34,876 nt of DNA, from the NCBI GenBank assembly GCA_021793315.1, contig JAJYSZ010000028.1, positions 1-34,876 on the forward strand, written 5' to 3'. How positions within the stretch are numbered: the stretch's first letter is position 1; every line of letters begins with the position of its first letter. Made by a program: the position numbers and the translations under genes. The DNA comes from Bacillota bacterium. GTDB taxonomy: Bacteria > Bacillota > Sulfobacillia > JAJZYS01 > JAJYTV01. The notes under the pieces were generated by a model that was not told the origin of the DNA, did no database searches, and saw nothing but the letters and a program-made list of their open reading frames with translations. This document shows positions 1-8,396 of this stretch, piece after piece.

Positions 1-1692
1 CCAAGAGAGGTTCAGGCACCGACGGGAAACCAGTTGCGTTGCAAGGGCTGGCCGCAGGAAGCGGCGATGCGCATGCTGATGAACAACCTGGATCGCCGGG
101 TGGGCGAGAAGCCGGACGAGCTGATCGTCTACGGCGGGCGCGGGCGCGCGGCGCGCTCGTGGGAGGCGTTCGACGCGATCGTCGCGACCCTCAAGGGGCT
201 CGAGAACGACGAGACCCTCTTGGTGCAGTCGGGCAAGCCGGTGGCGGTGTTCCGCACGCAGCCCGAGGCGCCCAGGGTGCTGATCGCGAACGCGAACCTC
301 GTCGGCAAGTGGGCGACGCTCGAGGAGTTCAACCGGCTCGAGGCGATGGGGCTCACGATGTTCGGCCAGATGACGGCGGGCTCTTGGATCTACATCGGCT
401 CGCAGGGCGTCATCCAGGGCACTTTCGAGACGATGGCGGCGCTCGCGCAGCAGAAGTTCAGCCAGGAGACCCTGCGCGGCCGGCTCTACGTCTCGGCCGG
501 TCTTGGCGGCATGGGCGGCGCGCAGCCCCTGGCGGGCAAGATGATGGACGCCGTGGCGCTTCTGGCCGAGGTGGACCCCGCCCGCATCCAGAAGCGCCTC
601 GACTCCGGCTACCTCGACGAGGTGGCGCCGTCGATCGCGGCCGGCGTCAAGGCGGCGCTCGAGGCCAAGAAGAAGGGCGAGGCCCGCTCGATCGCGGTGC
701 AGTGCCACGCCTCGGAGCTCCTCCAGTACCTCGTGGAGCAGAACATCACGCCGGACGTGCTCTCGGACCAGACGGCCGCCCACGACCCCCTGGTCGGCTA
801 CATCCCCGACGGCTACGACGTCGAGGCGGCGACGGCTCTCAGGGTCTCGGACCCCGAGCGTTACCTCAAGCTGGCGCGCGCCTCGATCGCGCACCACATC
901 GAGCTCTGGCTCACGCTCCTGCGCCGTGGCGCCGAGAGCTTCGAGTACGGCAACAACATCCGCCGCGAGGCCTATGACGCCGGCGTCAAGGACGCCTTCG
1001 ACATCCCCGGCTACGTGCCGGCCTACATTCGCGACCTCTTCGCCCAGGGCAAGGGCCCCTTCCGCTGGGCCGCGCTCTCCGGCGACCCCGAGGACATCTA
1101 CAAGACCGACCGGCTCGTGCTCGAGATGTTCCCCGATAACGCCCCGATGCGCCGCTGGATCAGCCTCGCCGGCAAGCACATCCACTTCCAGGGCCTGCCG
1201 GCCCGCATCGCCTACCTCGGCTTCGGCGAACGCGAGGAATTCGGCGTGCGCGTCAACGACATGGTCAGAAAGGGCGAGCTCAAGGCCCCGATCGTCTTCG
1301 GCCGCGACCACCACGACACCGGCTCCGTCGCCTCCCCCTACCGCGAGACCGAGGCCATGCGCGACGGCTCCGACGCCATCGCCGACTGGCCCATCCTCAA
1401 CGCCCTCCTCTCCACCGCGTCAGGCGCCCACTGGGTCTCCTTCCACCATGGCGGCGGCACCGGCATCGGCTACTCGCTGCATGCCGGCATGGTCGTCGTC
1501 GGCGACGGCTCCAAGGAGGCCGAAAGCCGCGTCTGGCGCGTCCTCCACAACGACGCCGGCCTCGGCGTCGTCCGCCACGCCGACGCCGGCTACGAGCTCT
1601 CCGAGCAAAAGCTCCAGGAGATCCCCATCCAGACCCCGCTGATCGGACCGAAGTCCCAGCCGCGCAAAGCAGAGGTGCCCAGCCGGTCCTGA
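1..1692 (+). CDS. hutU: Urocanate hydratase (urocanase), 5' end cut by window
   Basis: Converts urocanate to 4-imidazolone-5-propionate with tightly bound NAD+, the second step of histidine degradation in the cytoplasm. The frame is open from base 1, and the residues before the first possible start ([12 protein letters not shown]) already match the urocanase N-terminus, so the true start lies just outside the window; about 563 codons are present against a usual protein of about 555. Visible hallmarks are the NAD-binding GGMGGAQ loop, an [11 protein letters not shown] segment, the FQGLPARI signature, [13 protein letters not shown], and HHGGG near the C-terminus. Oddity: the signature continues A-Y where the family usually has C-W, so the reactive cysteine (Cys410 in the Pseudomonas enzyme) is replaced by alanine. 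Other hut genes would be expected upstream but are not in view. Family assignment is certain; activity is less so. Confidence 0.96.
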   Translation, partial: PREVQAPTGNQLRCKGWPQEAAMRMLMNNLDRRVGEKPDELIVYGGRGRAARSWEAFDAIVATLKGLENDETLLVQSGKPVAVFRTQPEAPRVLIANANLVGKWATLEEFNRLEAMGLTMFGQMTAGSWIYIGSQGVIQGTFETMAALAQQKFSQETLRGRLYVSAGLGGMGGAQPLAGKMMDAVALLAEVDPARIQKRLDSGYLDEVAPSIAAGVKAALEAKKKGEARSIAVQCHASELLQYLVEQNITPDVLSDQTAAHDPLVGYIPDGYDVEAATALRVSDPERYLKLARASIAHHIELWLTLLRRGAESFEYGNNIRREAYDAGVKDAFDIPGYVPAYIRDLFAQGKGPFRWAALSGDPEDIYKTDRLVLEMFPDNAPMRRWISLAGKHIHFQGLPARIAYLGFGEREEFGVRVNDMVRKGELKAPIVFGRDHHDTGSVASPYRETEAMRDGSDAIADWPILNALLSTASGAHWVSFHHGGGTGIGYSLHAGMVVVGDGSKEAESRVWRVLHNDAGLGVVRHADAGYELSEQKLQEIPIQTPLIGPKSQPRKAEVPSRS

Positions 1693-1702
1693 AGTGACCG
1701 CG

Positions 1703-1738
1703 AAAGCCCCGGCCGCTCTCAAGCAGCCGGGGCTTTCT
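1703..1738. terminator. Two-way intrinsic terminator between hutU and the MBL gene
   Basis: A perfect 11-bp inverted repeat (AAAGCCCCGGC at 1703-1713, its complement at 1726-1736) with a 12-base loop follows the hutU stop by about ten bases. The arms begin and end in A/T runs, so it can work for hutU on the + strand and for the convergent gene ending at 1762. Confidence 0.85.
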
Positions 1739-1761
1739 ATTTCGAACCGACGCTGCCGCGG

Positions 1762-2481
1762 CTAGCGCCTGCTCTCGCAGATCCGAAGCGCCGCTTCGAG
1801 CGCGTGTGCGGGTGCCGGGAGCGGGTCCCCGTGGCCCGGCAGCACAAGGTTCGGCTGCAACTGCGCAAGGCGTCTCAGAGATGCGCAGGCCTGCGCGAAG
1901 TCCTCCGTCAGCGGCGCCCCCAGGATGCGCACCTTCGCCCCGCGCACAGCCAGAGCGTCTCCCGCGAACACGACACGGTCGTCCTCGCGCAGCAGCGCGA
2001 CGTGACCCGCGGTGTGGCCTGGTGTCGCCACGACCAGCAGGCCGGCCACGCGGGCTCCTTCCTCGAGGTCCGGCTCGCAAGCGATGCGGCCGGTCAGGAG
2101 GCGGCCGAAGCGTCGCAGAGCGGGCGGCCGGCCGTGCCCGGCGAGCACGTCTGCCTGCAGCCGCGAAGCATGGACCTCTCCGGTCGTCACCTGCAGGATC
2201 GCGCGCACGCCGCCCGCGTGGTCCATGTCGGCATGCGTCAGAAGGATGCGTCCCGGGGGGGCGAGCCCCACCACCCGCAACATGGCGAGGATCCGCTCGC
2301 CATCGCCGCGGTTGCCTGCATCGACCAGTACGGTGCCCTGGGCGGTCTCAAGCGCATAGGCGTTGACGCCGCGGAGCGGAAGCTGCCAGACGCCATCTGC
2401 CACGTTCTTGGGAGCCAAGGCCGAAGGAGTGCGTCCCTCTGCCGCCACTTCCACGCACCTCCGCATTGCGACATGTTCCAT
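1762..2481 (-). CDS. Metallo-beta-lactamase-fold hydrolase
   Basis: A single-domain MBL-fold protein of about 239 residues. Metal-site motifs in order: VLVDAGNRGDGERI near residue 50, THADMDHAGG near 83 (the common HxD-x-DH variant in which the second His of HxHxDH is Asp), ATPGHTAGH near 150, FAGDALAV near 170, and a final PGHGDP. This is the pattern of the broad glyoxalase II/YqgX-like hydrolases, where the substrate (thioester, phosphodiester, lactone) cannot be read from sequence. The start is uncertain: the ATG at 2481 has only a weak ribosome site, and a GTG further in, behind GGAGG, is an alternative. It stands alone between hutU and a decayed paralogue-like fragment at 2757-2974. Confidence 0.85.
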   Translation of the reverse strand: MEHVAMRRCVEVAAEGRTPSALAPKNVADGVWQLPLRGVNAYALETAQGTVLVDAGNRGDGERILAMLRVVGLAPPGRILLTHADMDHAGGVRAILQVTTGEVHASRLQADVLAGHGRPPALRRFGRLLTGRIACEPDLEEGARVAGLLVVATPGHTAGHVALLREDDRVVFAGDALAVRGAKVRILGAPLTEDFAQACASLRRLAQLQPNLVLPGHGDPLPAPAHALEAALRICESRR

Positions 2482-2528
2482 CCCGTCCCTTGAGGCCGAC
2501 GCGTTGCACGGGAGACGGGACCCGGGCT

Positions 2529-2744
2529 CTAGCTTTGCAGCTTGGCCCGCACGGCCCGCACGAAGGCGCTGAAGTCACCGAGGCGCTCCAATGCAATCTC
2601 ACCGATGACGACGTCATCGCGACGCAGACAGTCGTGCGCCACTAGGTTGCGGAACCTCAGCATGCGCCGCAAGTCCGGCAGCTGCTCGCTCGGGACGACG
2701 CCCTCCCGCTCCAGGATCTCGAATGCCTGCACAGATCGCGCTGC
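2529..2744 (-). pseudogene. HepT-like (DUF86) C-terminal remnant
   Basis: An open stretch of about 67 codons from a GTG at 2732 reads AFEILEREGVVPSEQL, then LRRMLRFRNLVAHD, then a helix ending AFVRAVRAKL. This is the C-terminal half of HepT/DUF86 proteins, including the R-x4-6-H catalytic signature (RNLVAHD; the usual Tyr after the His is not present). Just upstream in the same frame AARSVQ resembles the helix that normally precedes a central segment of some 25 residues that is missing here, so the gene appears internally deleted and lacks its N-terminal half. No MntA-type nucleotidyltransferase partner is adjacent. Most likely a dead toxin-antitoxin remnant; a short expressed protein cannot be excluded. 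Confidence 0.5.
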
Positions 2745-2756
2745 AGCGGAGCAAAC

Positions 2757-2974
2757 GCGTCCTGATCCGGGACGCGCTCCCCAATGGAGACGACCTCCGC
2801 CCCATGCGCGAGGTGCTCCTCGATCGAGCGTAGAGCTTTGCCAGGGACGTGCACGCCAGGATGAAGTCTGTTGGGCACGGCCCTTTTGCCGGTCACTGCC
2901 AGCGCGTCGCCGGCGAACAGATCGTCCGCCGCCCGCAGAAGATAAATGTCCTGGCGTGACCCGGGTGTGGCAGA
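2757..2974 (-). pseudogene. Fragment of a second MBL-fold hydrolase
   Basis: Translating the minus strand gives, without interruption, GLSATPGSRQDIYLLRAADD, LFAGDALAVTG, then KALRSIEEHLAHGAEVV. This follows the order of an MBL-fold C-terminal half (ATPGHT..GH, FAGDAL, a helix, a strand) and parallels ATPGHTAGHVALL..VVFAGDALAV of the intact gene at 1762-2481. The metal-binding histidines are gone (ATPGS instead of ATPGH), the N-terminal half is absent, and no start is present. It runs directly into the HepT remnant. I interpret it as a relic left by deletion. It shares its frame with the ASCH gene stop at 3026 but is not fused to it. Confidence 0.5.
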
Positions 2975-3025
2975 CAGGCCACCGGCCCCCGCCGGTTGCC
3001 CCTCGGGTACTCCAACCTGCCGGCC

Positions 3026-3502
3026 TCAGCCCCTACCCTCGCTTGCGGTCCGGTCGGGCCCAAGCGCGCGGCGGATGCAAGCCTGCACCTCTCGGTTCAG
3101 CTTCACCCAGATCACCGCGCCGGCAGGATGCCGATACGGGATTGGCGGATCGAGCGGGCGCGCCTGCGTGAGCACCCACGCATACGTGCGCAGGTACGGC
3201 AAGGGGCCTTGGGTCCCTTCGGCACCACCCCAAAGCCGCCACGCCTCCTGGTAGTCTTCGGCCGTCAGCGGTCCCAGCACCCCAGCGAGCGAGCAGACGC
3301 CGACGATCGTGCCGCTGCCAGCCGCCGCGATGGCCATCGGTCCCCGCAAAGAGGTACTCGTGCCGCGGATCTCCCACCGCTTCACTCCAGACGCGATCAT
3401 GTCCGCCCACGGTCTGCGCACGATCAGCGCCCGCGGCACCGCGGCCTCGGGCGCCTCATCTCCGACAAAGAGGCCCGGTTGGCCTGCGTCGCCTTCAAGC
3501 AT
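3026..3502 (-). CDS. ASCH-domain (PUA-like) protein
   Basis: A protein of 158 residues that is one ASCH domain plus short tails. Visible: ALIVRRPWADMIASGVKRWE with the conserved G-x-K-x-x-E element, IR..S.RGP, GTIVGVCSLAGV, PYLRTYAWVL, then PIPYRHPAGAVIWVKL. ASCH domains share the PUA-type RNA-binding fold; characterised members include the N4-acetylcytidine amidohydrolase YqfB and ASCH ribonucleases, but the family is mixed and this member's reaction is not readable. The ATG lies 6 bases after the rnc stop, with its ribosome site inside rnc, so it is the last gene of the fatty-acid/rnc operon. The pairing with RNase III suggests an RNA-related role; that is inference. Confidence 0.8.
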   Translation of the reverse strand: MLEGDAGQPGLFVGDEAPEAAVPRALIVRRPWADMIASGVKRWEIRGTSTSLRGPMAIAAAGSGTIVGVCSLAGVLGPLTAEDYQEAWRLWGGAEGTQGPLPYLRTYAWVLTQARPLDPPIPYRHPAGAVIWVKLNREVQACIRRALGPDRTASEGRG

Positions 3503-3508
3503 GGATCA

Positions 3509-4168
3509 TCAGTCCCCGTCCGCCCTGCTCTGCCGCAGCACCCGATAGGCCTCCGCCGCCGCCTTGGCCGTGGCCTCCTGCTTCGAGCCGCCCTCTCCGC
3601 GTCCGAGCTCCTTCCCATCCACGAGAGCAGCGATCGTGAACACCGGGCGATGCGGCGGACCCTCCTGCCCGACCAGTTCGAAACGCAGCTGATGGCCCGC
3701 CTCCTGCACATACTCCTGCAGCCGCGAGCGCGCGTCGCGCAGAGGCAGAGGCGGATCGTCGAGAAGCGGCCCGAACAACTCCTGTACGTACCCGCGCGTC
3801 CTCTCGACGCCGAGCTCGAGGTAAACCGCGCCCATCACGGCTTCAAAGGTGTCGGCAAGGACCGACGGCTTGGACCTGCCGCCGCTCTGCTCTTCACCGC
3901 GGCCAAGCTGAAGTCGCCGACCCAGCTCCATCTGCGAGGAGAGCCTCGCCAGGCTCTCCTCGCAGACCAGGGCTGCACGGCGCATCGTGAGATCGCCTTC
4001 CGGCAGATCGGGAAAGTGGCGGTAGAGCATTTCGCCGACGAACAAGCCGAGGACGGCGTCGCCGAGAAACTCGAGCCGCTGGTTCGTCTCCTTGAGTCCC
4101 TGCTCGTTCGCGTAGGAAGTATGGACAAACGCGAGGCGCAGGAGCGGCGAGTCGTCAGGAAGCCGCAT
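3509..4168 (-). CDS. rnc: Ribonuclease III
   Basis: Double-strand-specific endoribonuclease that matures rRNA precursors and trims structured mRNAs. The 219 residues comprise the catalytic domain (HTSYANE; NQRLEFLGDAVL signature; SVLADTFEAVMGAVYLE carrying the second Asp/Glu pair) and a C-terminal double-stranded RNA-binding domain (SRLQEYVQEA to GSKQEATAKAAAEAY). The signature has Gln where most members have Glu (NERLEF), a change seen in some members. The ATG overlaps the fabF stop by 14 bases, implying translational coupling. In many Bacillota rnc follows the acp/fab genes, as here; the usual downstream smc/ftsY pair is replaced by the ASCH gene. Confidence 0.97.
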   Translation of the reverse strand: MRLPDDSPLLRLAFVHTSYANEQGLKETNQRLEFLGDAVLGLFVGEMLYRHFPDLPEGDLTMRRAALVCEESLARLSSQMELGRRLQLGRGEEQSGGRSKPSVLADTFEAVMGAVYLELGVERTRGYVQELFGPLLDDPPLPLRDARSRLQEYVQEAGHQLRFELVGQEGPPHRPVFTIAALVDGKELGRGEGGSKQEATAKAAAEAYRVLRQSRADGD

Positions 4169-5402
4169 CGGAGCGCCACAGCGCCAGCGAGACGTTCTGG
4201 CCGCCGAAGCCGAAGGAGTTCGTCAGGGCGTACTCCATATCGGCCTTGCGCGCTGTCAGCGGCACGCAGTCGAGGTCGATCTCGGGATCGAGGTGCTCCA
4301 GGTTGATGGTGGGCGGCAGCACGCCGTCCCGCAGCGCGAGCGTCGTGAAGATGGCCTCCACCGCCCCGGCCGCACCCAGGAGGTGCCCCGTCATGGATTT
4401 GGTCGACGAGACGGCGAGATGGTCGGCGTGCTCGCCGAAGACGCGGCGGATCGCCAGGGCCTCGCCGATGTCGCCCTTGGGCGTCGCCGTGGCATGCGCG
4501 TTGATGTAGCCGATCGCCTCGCGCGGCAAGCCGCCGTCGCGCAGAGCCAGCTCCATGGCGCGCGCGGCGCCTTCGCCTTCCGGATGTGGTTCGACGATGT
4601 GATAGGCGTCCGCGGTCGTGCCGTAGCCCGCGACCTCGGCGTAGATCTTGGCAGACCGCGCCAGGGCGTGCTCCCGCTCCTCGAGCACGAGCATGCCGGC
4701 TCCCTCGGCCATGACGAAGCCGTCGCGGTCGCGGTCAAAGGGGCGCGATGCCCGTTCGGGCTCGTCGTTGCGCGAAGAAAGAGCCTTCATGTTGATGAAG
4801 CCTGCATAGCACAACGGCAGCAGAACCGCCTCCGCGCCGCCCGCCAGCATCAGGTCCGCTTCGCCGTGCTGGATCGCGCGATAGGCGTCGCCCAGGGCGT
4901 TCGCCGACGAGGAGCAGGCCGTCACAAACGTCATGTTTGGACCGCGCAGGCCAAAACGGATGGCGATCTGCCCGGCAGCCATATTTGCGATCATCATAGG
5001 AATAAAGAGCGGCGACACGCGGTTTGCACCACGCTCGAGGAAGATGCGGTGCTGCTCCGTCAGTGTCTCGATACCGCCGATGCCGGTGCCGCAAATCGCA
5101 CCGAAGCGGTCAGGGTCGTAGTCGCCCGCGCCAAGGCCTGCGTCGCGCATGGCCTCCTCGGACGCAGCAATGGCGAACTGCACGAAGCGGTCCGTGCGGC
5201 GCACGTCGCGACGATCGAGGTATTGCGAGGGGTCGAACCCATGCACCTCGCCGCCGAAGCGGACGTCCATCTCGCTGAAATCGAGTCGCTCCAAGGCGGC
5301 GATCCCAGACTTACCCGCCTGTGCGGCCTTCCAGGTCGTCTCCACGTCCAGCCCGAGCGGGGTCAGAGCCCCCAGGCCGGTGATCACTACGCGCTTCGGC
5401 AC
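4155..5402 (-). CDS. fabF: Beta-ketoacyl-ACP synthase II
   Basis: Elongating condensing enzyme of type II fatty-acid synthesis: joins malonyl-ACP to acyl-ACP. At 415 residues it is full length. The nucleophile is Cys163 in VTACSSSANALGDAYR, and the two catalytic histidines are in NAHATATPKGD and KSMTGHLLGAAGAVEA; the C-terminal glycine loop is NSFGFGGQN. The start is a GTG (CCG AAG next), with a GGGGGTG ribosome site about 5 bases upstream. It follows acpP by 69 bases and overlaps rnc. No fabH or fabK is in view, so initiation and enoyl reduction are encoded elsewhere. Confidence 0.97.
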   Translation of the reverse strand: MPKRVVITGLGALTPLGLDVETTWKAAQAGKSGIAALERLDFSEMDVRFGGEVHGFDPSQYLDRRDVRRTDRFVQFAIAASEEAMRDAGLGAGDYDPDRFGAICGTGIGGIETLTEQHRIFLERGANRVSPLFIPMMIANMAAGQIAIRFGLRGPNMTFVTACSSSANALGDAYRAIQHGEADLMLAGGAEAVLLPLCYAGFINMKALSSRNDEPERASRPFDRDRDGFVMAEGAGMLVLEEREHALARSAKIYAEVAGYGTTADAYHIVEPHPEGEGAARAMELALRDGGLPREAIGYINAHATATPKGDIGEALAIRRVFGEHADHLAVSSTKSMTGHLLGAAGAVEAIFTTLALRDGVLPPTINLEHLDPEIDLDCVPLTARKADMEYALTNSFGFGGQNVSLALWRSDAAS

Positions 5403-5471
5403 TCCTGCACCCCCTGGCCCATAGCCCCACAGGACGACGGGGAGCCATCGCCCCCCGCCGCCCTACCCGGC

Positions 5472-5714
5472 CTATGCGCGATCCTTGATGTAATCGACCG
5501 CGTCCTGCACGCAAGCGATCTTCTCCGCGTCCTCGTCCGGGATGTCGAGGTCAAACTCCTCTTCAAAAGCCATGATCAACTCGACAATGTCGAGCGAATC
5601 TGCTCCCAGATCGTCGATAAAGGACGCCTCCGGCGTCACCTGTGCGGCCTCCACGCCGAGCTGATCGACGATGATGCCGCGCACCTTTTCCATAACCTCA
5701 TTCGCGTCTGCCAT
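5472..5714 (-). CDS. acpP: Acyl carrier protein
   Basis: Small acidic carrier of 80 residues that holds growing acyl chains on a 4'-phosphopantetheine arm. The attachment serine is in [12 protein letters not shown] (Ser40), followed by the acidic helix [16 protein letters not shown] that docks to Fab enzymes. The ATG has a GGGGGGTGA ribosome site 8 bases upstream. It lies between fabG and fabF in the usual Bacillota order. Confidence 0.98.
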   Translation of the reverse strand: MADANEVMEKVRGIIVDQLGVEAAQVTPEASFIDDLGADSLDIVELIMAFEEEFDLDIPDEDAEKIACVQDAVDYIKDRA

Positions 5715-5735
5715 CTAGTTCGTCACCCCCCTTCA

Positions 5736-6473
5736 TTAACCGGCCGCCAGGCCGCCGTCGACAGGCAGCGTCACGCCCGTGATGTAGGCGGCCTCGGGGC
5801 TCGCCAGGAATGCGACCGCCGCAGCAACCTCCTCAGGCGTTCCCGCCCGGCCGAGCGGAATGTTCGAAATCAGCTGCTCGCGTCCCTTGATCGCGCCCGA
5901 CATCTCGGTGTCGATCAAGCCGGGGGCCACGGCATTGACCGTGATGCCCCTTGACGCCACCTCCTTCGCCACCGACCGCGTCAGGCCCAGCATCCCCGCC
6001 TTGGCAGCGGAGTAGTTGGCTTGACCGGGGTTGCCAACCATGCCGGCGATGGAGGAAATGTTGATGATGCGCCCGCCGCGCTGTTTCAGCATGGGGCGCA
6101 GTGCAGCCCGTATCAGACGGAAGGCTCCGACAAGGTTCGTCTGAAGGACGATCGAGAACTCCTCGTCCGTCATGCGGAGCACCAGATTGTCGCGGGCGAT
6201 GCCGGCATTGTTGACCAGCACATCGAGACGGCCCGCCTCGGCCAGGACCGCCTGCACGAGGCGTTCGGCCTCACCGGGCACGGAGACGTCTCCCTGCAGC
6301 GCAAACGCCTTGCCGCCCGCCGCTTCGATCTCGGCCACCACCTGCAGGGCCTGGGCTTCCTCCTGGCGGTAGTTCACCGCGACAAGGAAACCCTCCCGGG
6401 CCAGCTTCAGGCAGCACGCGCGACCTATGCCGCGACTGCCGCCGGTAACCAGCGCCGCCAAAGCAGGCATCAT
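5736..6473 (-). CDS. fabG: 3-oxoacyl-ACP reductase
   Basis: NADPH-dependent short-chain dehydrogenase that reduces 3-oxoacyl-ACP. From the ATG at 6473 (245 residues, usual length) the cofactor loop is VTGGSRGIGRA at residue 9, then VLVNNAGIARD near 86, and the Ser-Tyr-Lys triad at Ser141, Tyr154 and Lys158 (NISSIAG, YSAAK). The C-terminus ends YITGVTLPVDGG as in true FabG. Two ATG codons are adjacent (6473 and 6470); the first follows the fabD stop by a single base. The open frame continues upstream inside fabD, but that extension is antisense-like sequence with no SDR homology. Confidence 0.96.
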   Translation of the reverse strand: MMPALAALVTGGSRGIGRACCLKLAREGFLVAVNYRQEEAQALQVVAEIEAAGGKAFALQGDVSVPGEAERLVQAVLAEAGRLDVLVNNAGIARDNLVLRMTDEEFSIVLQTNLVGAFRLIRAALRPMLKQRGGRIINISSIAGMVGNPGQANYSAAKAGMLGLTRSVAKEVASRGITVNAVAPGLIDTEMSGAIKGREQLISNIPLGRAGTPEEVAAAVAFLASPEAAYITGVTLPVDGGLAAG

Positions 6474-6474
6474 G

Positions 6475-7404
6475 CTAGCAAACCTCCCCGACCCAATCAA
6501 GCGTGGCCGCCAGATCGGTCGTCTTGTCGGTGACCCAGGTCGTGACGTCCCGGTTGATGCGACGCAAAAACCCCACTTGCGCGCGTCCCGGCCCGACCTC
6601 CACGAACTGGTCGAAGCCATTCGCGAGAAGGTAGCGCAAGGAGTCCGCAAATCGCACGGGATGCGAGACTTGACCTACCAGCATCTCAACGATCTCATCC
6701 GCGGAGGCGGGCCTCGCCGTCAGGTTGGCGATGACCGGGAAGCGCGGCTGACGGAACTCGGCCTGTTCGAGGGCCGGCCGCAGGGCCTCGCCCGCCGGGC
6801 GGAGCAACGACGAGTGGAACGGGGCGGACACGGAGAGCCGCACGCTGCGCGCTCCCAGACGGCGCACCTCCTGCTCGAGCCAGTCGAGGGCGGGCAGGGA
6901 ACCTGCCGCCACCAGCTGCCCCGGCGCGTTGTAGTTCGCCGGCTCGCAGATGCCGGGAGCCTGCTGGCACAGCTCCTCCACCACCGCGTCCTCCATGCCG
7001 AGAATGGCGAGCATGCCGCCGGTCCCCTCCGGCACGGCTTCCTGCATCAGCCGCCCGCGCAGCCGCACCAGTGCCACCGCCCTGCGCCAGTCAAGGCTTT
7101 CGGCCGCGACGAGCGCGCCATACTCCCCAAGCGAGAGACCGAGGGCGGCGTCCGCCTGAAGGCCGTGCTGCGCCAGTACCCGCCAAGTAGCCAGGGACAC
7201 GGTGAGGATGGCCGGTTGGGTCCACTCCGTACGCCTAAGCTCCTCATGCGACGCCTCGAAGCAGATCTGCCTGAGAGGCAGGCCCGTCGCTTCCTCGGCA
7301 CCGGCGAAGACTTCACGTGCGACGGGATAGGCCTCGTACAGTTCCCTGCCCATGCCGGGGTATTGGGCGCCCTGGCCGGCGAAGAGCAACGCAGTCCTGC
7401 TCAT
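6475..7404 (-). CDS. fabD: Malonyl-CoA:ACP transacylase
   Basis: Loads malonyl groups from CoA onto ACP. From the ATG at 7404 (MSRTALLFAGQGAQYPGMG) the protein has 309 residues. The nucleophile is Ser91 in LGLSLGEYGAL, the form common in Bacillota (Leu instead of His in GHSLGE); the partner histidine is in SAPFHSSLL and the C-terminal element is VEVGPG. The start overlaps the plsX stop by 4 bases (ATGA), a standard coupled arrangement. The frame is open upstream of this ATG but has no family similarity there. Confidence 0.96.
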   Translation of the reverse strand: MSRTALLFAGQGAQYPGMGRELYEAYPVAREVFAGAEEATGLPLRQICFEASHEELRRTEWTQPAILTVSLATWRVLAQHGLQADAALGLSLGEYGALVAAESLDWRRAVALVRLRGRLMQEAVPEGTGGMLAILGMEDAVVEELCQQAPGICEPANYNAPGQLVAAGSLPALDWLEQEVRRLGARSVRLSVSAPFHSSLLRPAGEALRPALEQAEFRQPRFPVIANLTARPASADEIVEMLVGQVSHPVRFADSLRYLLANGFDQFVEVGPGRAQVGFLRRINRDVTTWVTDKTTDLAATLDWVGEVC

Positions 7405-8396
7405 GCTCCTCCTTCCCGGCGCAGCGCATCTTCCATGGAGTGCACCGCACCGCAAGCGACGTAGTCGTGGGCCACGCGCACTCCGTTGCACACCGCAAGG
7501 GCACGCGAGCTGCCATGGCACTTGATCACCGGCCCACGCACTCCGAACAGCGGCGCGCCGCCGTAGGTGGCGTAGTCGAGGCGCTTGGCCACCGAGCGCA
7601 TCCGCTCGTGCACCAGGAAGCCTCCCAGGCGCGTCTGGAACCCCTTCGCGAGCTCGTCGCGCAACAGACTGAAGACTCCCGTGCCAACGCCTTCGATCAC
7701 CTTCAGGGCGATATTCCCGACAAAGCCGTCGCAGACCACCACATCCACCGTGCCGGCGATGAGGTCCCGGCCTTCCAGGTTGCCGACGAAGTTCAGCGGC
7801 TGATGCTTAAGGAGGTCGTATGCGCCGCGCACCAATTCATTTCCCTTGCCTTCCTCAACTCCGATGTTAAGCAGGGCGACGGTGGGATTGCTCCGGCGCA
7901 GCACCTGCTCGGCGTACAGACTGCCTGCCAGCGCATACTCCATAAGATCCTCGGGCCGAGCGTCCACCGAGGCTCCTGCATCCAGCATCAGAAGGGGGTT
8001 ACCGGAAATCGTCGGCAGCACCACGCCGAGCGCGGGCCGACGCATCATCTTGCCCAAACCCAACAGCGACGCGGTCATCAAGGCGCCTGTATTGCCTGCG
8101 CTCACGAAGGCATCCGCATCTCCCAGGCGCACGGACTCGACACCGACCACGATCGACGAAAGCCGCTTCTGGCGCACCGCCTGCGCCGGCTTCTCGTCCG
8201 GACCGATCTCCTCGGGCGCCTCGATCAGGACAAAGTCCGCGCCAGCCGTGTTCGCCTGCGTCAAAAAGGGCGCGATGCGTTCTTCGCGCCCGACCAGTCC
8301 GACAGGGATGCCAAACGTGCGCGAGGCTTCAAGAGCGCCGAGCACGACATCCGCCGGAGCGTGGTCGCCTCCCATGGCGTCGACGGCAATGCGCAT
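7401..8396 (-). CDS. plsX: Phosphate acyltransferase PlsX
   Basis: Makes acyl-phosphate from acyl-ACP, feeding PlsY and so linking fatty-acid to phospholipid synthesis at the membrane surface. The 331 residues begin MRIAVDAMGGDHAPADVVLG, with EASRTFGIPVGLVG, VSAGNTGALM and FVGNLEGRD in the expected order. The ATG directly follows the fapR stop with no gap. It forms the start of the plsX-fabD-fabG-acpP core that FapR controls in Bacillus. Confidence 0.97.
   Translation of the reverse strand: MRIAVDAMGGDHAPADVVLGALEASRTFGIPVGLVGREERIAPFLTQANTAGADFVLIEAPEEIGPDEKPAQAVRQKRLSSIVVGVESVRLGDADAFVSAGNTGALMTASLLGLGKMMRRPALGVVLPTISGNPLLMLDAGASVDARPEDLMEYALAGSLYAEQVLRRSNPTVALLNIGVEEGKGNELVRGAYDLLKHQPLNFVGNLEGRDLIAGTVDVVVCDGFVGNIALKVIEGVGTGVFSLLRDELAKGFQTRLGGFLVHERMRSVAKRLDYATYGGAPLFGVRGPVIKCHGSSRALAVCNGVRVAHDYVACGAVHSMEDALRREGGA

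Noticed and set aside
4293-5954. Long + strand frame opposite fabF and acpP
   Set aside because: It lies fully antisense to two certain genes, has no motif and no ribosome site. The same applies to + frames at 2996-4306 and 7317-8969.
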